DNA of 11,404 nucleotides from Ktedonobacterales bacterium (GTDB lineage: Bacteria; Chloroflexota; Ktedonobacteria; Ktedonobacterales; JADMIN01). This document shows, piece after piece, positions 1 through 4,423 of the stretch (positions are counted from its first letter, which is position 1; every line of letters begins with the position of its first letter). The stretch covers positions 1 to 11,404 of the forward strand of contig JADMIN010000034.1 in NCBI GenBank assembly GCA_015478575.1, in the 5' to 3' direction. A program made the translations under genes and the position numbers. The notes under the pieces were generated by a model that was given only the letters and a program-made list of their open reading frames with translations, was not told where the DNA came from and searched no databases.

Positions 1-384
1 ATGGGACACGATGACGAGGCGGCTGTCCGTCAACGACTCACCGGGGACCGCAAGCGCTTGGAGCACGATATCTTTGAGCGCACGCAAGGCTCCGAGGCGC
101 TGGTGCCGGTGGATCCCTTGCTGGATTCTGGCGGCGCGGCCAGCCACGAGGCCGACGATGCCGACGCCGTCGCCGACTACGATCGCAACCAAGCGCTGAT
201 ACGTAACTCACAGATCGTGCTGGCGCAGGTGCGAGCCGCCCTGGCGCGGCTTGACCAGGGTACGTATGGCATCTGCGAGCGGTGCGGGCGCGAGATTGGC
301 GCGCGTCGGTTGGAGGCGCTGCCGTATGCCACGCTGTGTATTGATTGCCAGGAAGCGGCGGAACACCAAACGCCGACCCTATGA
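1..384 (+). CDS. TraR/DksA-family C4 zinc-finger regulator
   Basis: This 127-residue protein has a C-terminal four-cysteine zinc finger, C92-x2-C95 and C113-x2-C116, with the family-typical context CERCGREI and later LPYATLCIDC. The N-terminal half is charged and predicted helical, and an acidic stretch around residues 49-59 sits where DksA has its coiled-coil tip, although a clean DxxDxA motif is not present. DksA-type proteins bind RNA polymerase through the secondary channel and adjust initiation. The gene lies 8 bases before lspA, an order also known from Bacillus subtilis (ylyA-lspA-rluD-like), which supports a housekeeping operon and a YlyA-like role rather than the stringent-response role of Escherichia coli DksA. 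The ATG is the first base of the window, so its ribosome binding site and any upstream extension cannot be seen. The family is clear; the exact target promoters are unknown. Confidence 0.88.
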   Translation: MGHDDEAAVRQRLTGDRKRLEHDIFERTQGSEALVPVDPLLDSGGAASHEADDADAVADYDRNQALIRNSQIVLAQVRAALARLDQGTYGICERCGREIGARRLEALPYATLCIDCQEAAEHQTPTL

Positions 385-392
385 GGAGACGC

Positions 393-1025
393 ATGTCAAT
401 CGCTCGCCGCAAAGACCTCGCGATGGTGGCTATTGGGCTGCTCGCGGTGGTCGTTGATCAACTCACCAAGCGCTGGATCGTCACCTATTTTACCTCAGCG
501 CCGCGTCCACCCGTCCCGCTGCTGGGACAGGTGCTGGAACTCCAGTATCTTCAGAATACGGGCGTCGCGTTCAGCCTGCTCGAAGGGACGCCCCTGAAAT
601 TCCTGTTCATCGCGATCGCCATTACGATGATCAGTTGGCTTTATTGGCGCAACCGCACGGATGGCTCACTGCTCCTCAAAGTCGCCTTTGGTCTCATTCT
701 CGGCGGCGCGGCAGGCAATCTGATTGACCGCTTTACGCGCCAGTATGTAGTGGATTTCATTCACTTCCAGATTCCTGGCCGCTTCAACTTCGCGGTCTTC
801 AACCTTGCCGACAGTAGCATCACGGTTGGTGTGCTGCTGCTCGCCTACCTCTTGTGGCGCCAGAACACGATGACGCCAGAACACGATGGCGCGCGCCCCG
901 CCGATACCCTGGCGGTGGCTGACGCGCCCACCGGGGCCGACGCCATGGTGCTCCCCGCTTCGTCGCCATCCTCCGCTCCCCAGCTCTCCACACGCATCCG
1001 CCGTGGGACGAACAGTGGCCGCTGA
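393..1025 (+). CDS. lspA: Lipoprotein signal peptidase (signal peptidase II)
   Basis: LspA is an inner-membrane aspartyl protease that cleaves the signal peptide of prolipoproteins after lipid modification of the +1 cysteine. The sequence shows the family blocks in order: VVVDQLTKRW (Asp22), NTGVAFS (from Asn55), GGAAGNLIDR, YVVDFI with Asp121, and FNLADSSIT with Asp140. Asp121 and Asp140 are the expected catalytic pair, 19 residues apart as in the Pseudomonas enzyme. About four hydrophobic segments are visible up to residue 154. I chose the ATG at 393 because GAGGAG (383-388) lies just before it and it gives a normal N-terminus; in-frame starts at 345 and 381 lie inside the upstream gene. 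The protein is 210 residues, longer than the usual 160-170, because of a hydrophilic Ala/Pro/Ser/Thr-rich tail (about 155-210) that looks cytoplasmic. Its end overlaps the next gene, indicating translational coupling. Confidence 0.95.
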   Translation: MSIARRKDLAMVAIGLLAVVVDQLTKRWIVTYFTSAPRPPVPLLGQVLELQYLQNTGVAFSLLEGTPLKFLFIAIAITMISWLYWRNRTDGSLLLKVAFGLILGGAAGNLIDRFTRQYVVDFIHFQIPGRFNFAVFNLADSSITVGVLLLAYLLWRQNTMTPEHDGARPADTLAVADAPTGADAMVLPASSPSSAPQLSTRIRRGTNSGR

Positions 1026-2031
1026 TTCGGGAGCCGATGCCCTCGGCGACGCGAACAGCGGGCGAGTGGATCCTGAGACACTCAGCGATGCGGCGCGCAC
1101 CGCGTCACGTACACTGCTCGTCACGGCGGATCTCGCTGGCCAGCGGTTGGATCGCGCATTGGCCATGTTGTTGCCCGCGCTCTCACGCACGCGCGCGCAC
1201 GCGGCGATCCGCGCGGGCGAGGTCACGGTGAGTGGGCGCCCCGCCAAGCCCGGGCAGGTCCTTGAAGCTGGCCAGCGCATCGAGTTGGCGCCCGGCGCTG
1301 ATGCGTCGCTGGCGCCGACGGCCAAGAGCCACGCGCCCACGGCGCAAGCGATTCCCCTCCCCATCGTCTATGAAGACGCGCACGTGCTGGTGGTGGATAA
1401 GCCCGCGGGAATGGTCGTGCATCCCGCGCCGGGGCATGCTGGCGGCACGCTGGTCAACGCGCTCTTGGCCCACGTCCCCAACCTGGAAGGCGGCGAGGCG
1501 CAGCGTCCTGGCATCGTCCATCGGCTGGATAAAGACACCTCTGGGCTGCTGGTAGTCGCCAAGGATGTCGCGACCCACAGCGCGCTCGCCGAGCAGATGC
1601 ATGCCCACCGCATGGTCAAGCGTTACCTGGCGCTGGTCGAGGGGCATATGCCCGCCACTGAGGGGGCGATCGAGGCGCCGATTGGGCGGGATCCCCGCCA
1701 GCGCCAGCGGATGGCTTTGGTCTCGCTGGTACGCGGGGGGCGAGAGGCGCGCACGCGCTTCCGCGTGCTGCGCGAGGCACGAGGCCGCTCGCTGCTGGAG
1801 GTCCAACTGGAGACCGGTCGCACCCACCAGATTCGCGTCCACTTGGCCGCTGTGGGCCACCCGGTCGTCGGCGATGTCATCTATGGGCACCCACAGCCAC
1901 CGCAGCCGCCACGCCAGTTTCTCCACGCGGCGTATCTTGCGTTCGCCCACCCCGTCAGCGGGGCGTGGCTCGTCTTCGAGGCGCCCCTGCCCTCCGATCT
2001 GGCCGCCTTCCTCACGATCTGGGAGAGCTAA
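1015..2031 (+). CDS. rluD: RluA/RluD-family 23S rRNA pseudouridine synthase
   Basis: The enzyme isomerises uridine to pseudouridine in RNA, most likely in large-subunit rRNA. With the start used here the protein has 338 residues: an S4 RNA-binding domain at about 33-95 (containing QRLDRALA and SRTRAHAAIRAGEVTVSG), a linker, then the catalytic domain. The catalytic motif HRLDKDTSG places the catalytic aspartate at residue 172; DKPAGMVVHP and ETGRTHQIRVHL are further RluA/RluD blocks. The reading frame is open upstream to an ATG at 886, but that would lie 140 bases inside lspA and add Arg/Pro-rich sequence with no homology. GTG at 1015, preceded by GGGA at 1005-1008, overlaps lspA by only 11 bases and is preferred; GTG at 1003 or 1066 is possible. 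Third gene of the operon. RluD rather than RluB or RluC is inferred from the S4 domain and from the lspA neighbourhood. Confidence 0.92.
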   Translation: MAADSGADALGDANSGRVDPETLSDAARTASRTLLVTADLAGQRLDRALAMLLPALSRTRAHAAIRAGEVTVSGRPAKPGQVLEAGQRIELAPGADASLAPTAKSHAPTAQAIPLPIVYEDAHVLVVDKPAGMVVHPAPGHAGGTLVNALLAHVPNLEGGEAQRPGIVHRLDKDTSGLLVVAKDVATHSALAEQMHAHRMVKRYLALVEGHMPATEGAIEAPIGRDPRQRQRMALVSLVRGGREARTRFRVLREARGRSLLEVQLETGRTHQIRVHLAAVGHPVVGDVIYGHPQPPQPPRQFLHAAYLAFAHPVSGAWLVFEAPLPSDLAAFLTIWES

Positions 2032-2073
2032 GGGGACGGCATGAGCCTCCGCCATCTGGCTATTGCCGCCCCT
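2031..2073. other. Stem-loop at the end of rluD, overlapping the next promoter
   Basis: AGGGG (2031-2035) pairs with CCCCT (2069-2073), and after one bulged A CGGC (2037-2040) pairs with GCCG (2065-2068). Inside the loop AGCC (2044-2047) can pair with GGCT (2058-2061). The structure begins on the last base of the rluD stop codon. There is no T-run after it, so it is not a standard intrinsic terminator; it could stabilise the mRNA end, act as a weak terminator, or be an operator, since it covers the putative -35 of the toxin-antitoxin promoter. Confidence 0.3.
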
Positions 2074-2091
2074 GGGTGCGCATGAGATACT
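2063..2091 (+). promoter_or_regulatory. Putative sigma-70-type promoter of the DUF433/DUF5615 pair
   Basis: TTGCCG (2063-2068) and GATACT (2086-2091) are separated by 17 bases, which is ideal spacing, and each resembles the consensus (-10 five of six). Transcription would begin near 2098, about 35 bases before the DUF433 start. The heptamer GCATGAG occurs at 2039-2045 and again at 2080-2086, just where the -10 begins, and could be an autoregulatory site. Read by eye only. Confidence 0.35.
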
Positions 2092-2134
2092 TGGACTGCT
2101 GAAGAAGCGTGACGCAAAGACCGAGGAGAGCATG

Positions 2135-2374
2135 ATGGCACAACAGGTGCGCGAGATTTTTCCAGGAATAACCGTCAATCCCTTGGTGCGGTTCGGCAAG
2201 CCGGTGGTGCGTGGCACGCGCGTGCCGGTGGATGAGCTGGTGGGCAAGGTGGCCAGCGGCATGACGGTCGAGGCTGTCGCCAGCGAGTATGGCGTCACGT
2301 CCGCGGATGTGTGCGCGGCGCTGGGCTACGCGGCGCGGCGCCTGGCGGAAGAGATCGTCTATGCTACCGAGTGA
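2135..2374 (+). CDS. DUF433 protein, predicted antitoxin (VapB-like)
   Basis: This 79-residue protein carries the full DUF433 signature: an ITVNP strand near residues 12-16, then GKPVVRGTRVPVDEL (21-35), then SGMTVEAVASEYGVTSADVCAAL (41-63), which reads as a helix-turn-helix-like unit, ending in the usual short helix. DUF433 proteins are commonly encoded directly before DUF5615 PIN-like proteins and are predicted to be DNA-binding antitoxins that repress their own operon; that function is inferred here from family and neighbour. Two adjacent ATGs exist (2132 and 2135). I chose 2135 because GGAG (2125-2128) then has a six-base spacer, against three for 2132. A TTG further upstream at 2063 lies within the putative promoter and is unlikely. 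Its last 14 bases overlap the next gene. Confidence 0.85.
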   Translation: MAQQVREIFPGITVNPLVRFGKPVVRGTRVPVDELVGKVASGMTVEAVASEYGVTSADVCAALGYAARRLAEEIVYATE

Positions 2375-2762
2375 GCCGCTCCGCTGGTCCTTCCTCGTGG
2401 ATGAGGATATGCCCCGCTCCCTGGCCTTCACGCTGCGCGCGTCGGGCTATAGCGCCGAGGACGCGCGCGACGCGGCGCTGGCCGAACTGACCGACGCGGC
2501 CCTCTTCGCCTATGCCCAGGCCCATGGGCAGGTGCTCGTCACTGGCGACACCGGCTTTGCCAACACCCTACGCTATCCCCTTGGCACCCACGCTGGCATC
2601 GTGATGCTGCGCCAAGCGGCGGATATCGCCGCGCCCCATGTCGCCCAGGCGCTGCTCAACGGCTTGGGCGCGCTGGCGGGCCACAGCCTCGCCGGGGCGC
2701 TGCTGGTGATCGAACCAGGATGCCTGCGCCTCTCGCGCCCCGCCCCGCCAGAGCCAACGTGA
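2361..2762 (+). CDS. DUF5615 PIN-like protein, predicted ribonuclease toxin
   Basis: The 133-residue product begins with the DUF5615 block FLVDEDMPRSLAFTLRASGY (Asp14, Asp16), has a central acidic position in ELTDAALFAYA (Asp45), and a third conserved block VLVTGDTGFAN (Asp63, Phe66). These match the acidic metal-binding cluster of PIN-type nucleases, so an endoribonuclease toxin is likely, though the RNA target is unknown. The ATG at 2361 is preceded by GGAAGAG (2347-2353) with a seven-base spacer, and the gene overlaps the antitoxin by 14 bases, so the two are translated together. The C-terminal tail (about 125-133) is Pro-rich and outside the domain. The stop codon lies within a 15-bp tandem duplication. 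Nothing in codon use by eye marks the pair as foreign, although such modules are often mobile. Confidence 0.83.
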   Translation: MLPSEPLRWSFLVDEDMPRSLAFTLRASGYSAEDARDAALAELTDAALFAYAQAHGQVLVTGDTGFANTLRYPLGTHAGIVMLRQAADIAAPHVAQALLNGLGALAGHSLAGALLVIEPGCLRLSRPAPPEPT

Positions 2763-2787
2763 GCGCCTGAAGCGTGAGCGCCTGAAG
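2758..2787. repeat. Perfect 15-bp tandem duplication across the toxin stop codon
   Basis: CGTGAGCGCCTGAAG occurs at 2758-2772 and again at 2773-2787 with no mismatch. The first copy contains the TGA stop of the DUF5615 gene (2760-2762). The second copy places another TGA in the same frame at 2775-2777, so a read-through product would gain only five residues. This looks like a recent replication-slippage duplication. Confidence 0.9.
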
Positions 2788-2817
2788 GCGGCAATGCCAC
2801 GGATGTCCGCTGCTGTG

Positions 2818-2847
2818 TTGCTCCTTCCTCCCCGCGTGTGCTACACT
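2818..2847 (+). promoter_or_regulatory. Putative promoter of the lactate monooxygenase-like gene
   Basis: TTGCTC (2818-2823) and TACACT (2842-2847) are spaced by 18 bases in the 157-base gap after the DUF5615 gene. Transcription would start near 2854, giving a leader of about 65 bases that ends with a strong GGAGG (2905-2909). The -10 context GCTACACT resembles GCTATACT before the gene at 10227. No convincing terminator for the preceding gene was seen in this gap. Confidence 0.4.
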
Positions 2848-2919
2848 GCTGGCCAGCCGTTGGTGGCGCTTCCGTGTGGCGGAGCGCGCGCCGTGGCAGC
2901 AAGCGGAGGGGGGTGCCAC

Positions 2920-4101
2920 ATGGCGGAGAGCGCGCCGCGCCCCTGGGGCAACGAGCGGCAATTCTCGATCTACCTCGCGGGCTTGCAAGGGCAGTTGCCT
3001 GCGCAACCGATCGCCATCGAAGAGTTGGAGCGCCAGGCACGCGAGCGGCTCAGCCCAGCGGCCTATGGCTACGTCGCGGGCGGCGCGGGCGGCGAGGAGA
3101 CACTGCGCGCCAACCGCCAGGCGTTCGAGCGCTGGCGCATCGTCCCGCGTATGCTGCGCGATGTCGAGGAACGTGATCTGCGCATGGAACTCTTCGGCGC
3201 GCGGCTGCCCGCGCCTTTGCTGCTCGCCCCCATCGGCGTGCAATCCATCGTCCACCCAGAGGCGGAGGTCGCCGTCGCCCGCGCCGCCGCGTCGCTGGGC
3301 GTCCCTCTCGTGCTCAGCACCGCCGCCTCGCGCACCATAGAGGAGGTCGCCCAGGCGATGGGCCAGACACCGCGCTGGTTCCAGCTCTACTGGGGTCGTG
3401 ATCCCGAACTGACGGCGAGCTTCCTCCAGCGTGCCGAGCGCGCGGGCTATAGTGCCCTCGTGGTCACGCTGGATACGCAGATCCTCAGTTGGCGCGAGCG
3501 TGACCTGCAAAACGCCTACCTGCCCTTCCTGCGCGGAGAGGGGCTGGCCAACTACTTCAGCGACCCCGTCTTCCGCGCCGCGCTGGACCAGCCGCCAGAG
3601 CAGGACCCGCAGGCGGCGATCTTCCACTTCGTGCGCATCTTCGTCAACCCGCGCGTCACCTGGGCGGACCTGGCTTTCCTGCGCGCGCATACACGGCTGC
3701 CCATCCTGCTCAAGGGCATCTTGCATGCCCAGGATGCCGCGATGGCGCTCGACGCGGGCATGGATGGCATCATCGTCTCCAACCACGGCGGACGGCAGGT
3801 GGATGGCGCCATCGGCGCGCTGGAGGCCCTGCCAGCGGTGACGCGCCAAGTGCGAGACCAGGTGCCCCTCCTCTTCGACAGCGGCATCCGCCGTGGCGCT
3901 GACGCCTTCAAGGCGCTGGCGCTGGGCGCGCGCGCCGTGCTGCTGGGCCGCCCCTATATATGGGGCCTGGGCCTCCATGGCGAGGCCGGCGTGCGTGATG
4001 TCCTCTTCAACTTCCTCGCCGACCTCGACCTGACCTTCGCCCTCAGCGGCCACGCCTCTCTCGCCACTGTGGATGCCACCACGCTTGTCCGCGCGGAGTA
4101 G
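2920..4101 (+). CDS. FMN-dependent alpha-hydroxy-acid oxidase, lactate 2-monooxygenase type
   Basis: The 393-residue protein is a complete FMN-dependent alpha-hydroxy-acid oxidising TIM barrel. Aligning by motif to glycolate oxidase gives Tyr51 (AYGYVAGGAG), Tyr157 (WFQLYW), Arg192 (after TLDTQILSW), Lys265 (ILLKG), catalytic His289 and Arg292 (SNHGGRQ). The block APIGV with Gly106 is the lactate monooxygenase form (Gly99 in the mycobacterial enzyme; true oxidases have Ala or Thr-type residues here). The N-terminus with WGNERQFSIYLAGLQG, the WRERDLQNAYLPFLRG segment, and the length (mycobacterial enzyme about 394) also fit. The predicted reaction is L-lactate plus O2 to acetate, CO2 and water in the cytoplasm. 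I chose the ATG at 2920 because GGAGG (2905-2909) precedes it and homology starts there; an in-frame ATG at 2794 adds 42 unsupported residues. It appears to be a single-gene unit. Another 2-hydroxy acid as substrate is possible. Confidence 0.88.
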   Translation: MAESAPRPWGNERQFSIYLAGLQGQLPAQPIAIEELERQARERLSPAAYGYVAGGAGGEETLRANRQAFERWRIVPRMLRDVEERDLRMELFGARLPAPLLLAPIGVQSIVHPEAEVAVARAAASLGVPLVLSTAASRTIEEVAQAMGQTPRWFQLYWGRDPELTASFLQRAERAGYSALVVTLDTQILSWRERDLQNAYLPFLRGEGLANYFSDPVFRAALDQPPEQDPQAAIFHFVRIFVNPRVTWADLAFLRAHTRLPILLKGILHAQDAAMALDAGMDGIIVSNHGGRQVDGAIGALEALPAVTRQVRDQVPLLFDSGIRRGADAFKALALGARAVLLGRPYIWGLGLHGEAGVRDVLFNFLADLDLTFALSGHASLATVDATTLVRAE

Positions 4102-4144
4102 CGCCGTGCGCCCGCTAGGCCAGCCGGACGAGCGCCGTGCGCCC
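4100..4144. repeat. Direct repeat of 14 bp just after the oxidase stop codon
   Basis: AGCGCCGTGCGCCC is found at 4100-4113 and at 4131-4144, a period of 31 bases. The first copy begins on the last two bases of the TAG stop. I see no intrinsic terminator in 4102-4227; a weak ATTCG/CGAAT inverted repeat (4211-4215, 4224-4228) abuts the mutS2 -10. Confidence 0.6.
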
Positions 4145-4227
4145 CGACCATGCCACGCCAGCGATGAGCTTAGCGATTTTGTCGCCACCCGCCCTCGTAA
4201 CGCCTGAAGAATTCGGGCCTCATCGAA

Positions 4228-4236
4228 TGATAAAAT
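4228..4236 (+). promoter_or_regulatory. Extended -10 promoter upstream of mutS2
   Basis: TGATAAAAT (4228-4236) is an extended -10: TG, one base, then TAAAAT, in an AT-rich island that stands out from the GC-rich surroundings. No good -35 is visible at the usual distance, which extended -10 promoters tolerate. The expected start site falls at about 4242-4245, which coincides with an ATG at 4243. The mutS2 start lies about 180 bases further on. Confidence 0.5.
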
Positions 4237-4242
4237 AGTACC

Positions 4243-4419
4243 ATGAGGGGATGTGCCGCGCATCCGTGTGGCAGAAGAGACTGTGCTTCCCCTTCGGGTC
4301 TGGTGCGAGTTTGGGTCTGGTGCGAGCGTAGCCCGACCACAGGCTCACCACGCCACTCCACCGGGCAAAAAGTCACGCAGAAAATTGCTCGCGAGCGACA
4401 AGGGAATCGAGTACCATAG
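4243..4419 (+). other. Possible leaderless upstream ORF (58 codons) in the mutS2 leader
   Basis: An ATG at 4243 opens 58 codons that end with TAG at 4417-4419, four bases before the mutS2 ATG. The ATG sits about seven bases after the -10 box, where transcription should begin, so it could be read from a leaderless mRNA. The predicted peptide begins MRGCAAHPCGRRDC, has four cysteines, and is basic with many Ser and Arg; I recognise no family. It could be chance in GC-rich DNA, where open frames are common. The close spacing to mutS2, which has only a weak ribosome site, is the reason to mention it. Confidence 0.22.
4293..4326. repeat. 17-bp tandem duplication in the mutS2 leader
   Basis: Two adjacent 17-base units at 4293-4309 and 4310-4326 read TTyGGGTCTGGTGCGAG and differ only at the third base (C or T). 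Seventeen is not a multiple of three, so it shifts any frame read through the leader. It lies between the putative promoter and the mutS2 start. Confidence 0.85.
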
Positions 4420-4423
4420 GATC

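Noticed and set aside
1183..2298. 371-codon open frame on the minus strand opposite rluD and the DUF433 gene
   Set aside because: It runs through two well-supported plus-strand genes, has no family motif, and is explained by codon bias of the coding strand.
2794..2919. 42-residue N-terminal extension of the lactate monooxygenase, which might be read as a signal peptide
   Set aside because: It has some hydrophobic residues but covers the likely promoter, and a strong GGAGG lies before the ATG at 2920 where family homology begins.
4170..4200. Short GCGA/TCGC hairpin with a T-rich loop after the oxidase gene
   Set aside because: Only four pairs and no T-run after the stem, so not supportable as a terminator.
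2656..4263. 535-codon open frame on the minus strand opposite the lactate monooxygenase gene
   Set aside because: It is antisense to a gene with full catalytic motifs; the predicted protein has no recognisable domain and biased Arg/Glu/Gln composition typical of a shadow frame in GC-rich DNA.
4253..4423. 57-residue N-terminal extension of MutS2 from GTG 4253
   Set aside because: The residues do not resemble the MutS2 N-terminus, which starts at MHEKSLKTLEYP; the segment includes a 17-bp tandem repeat that would shift frame.
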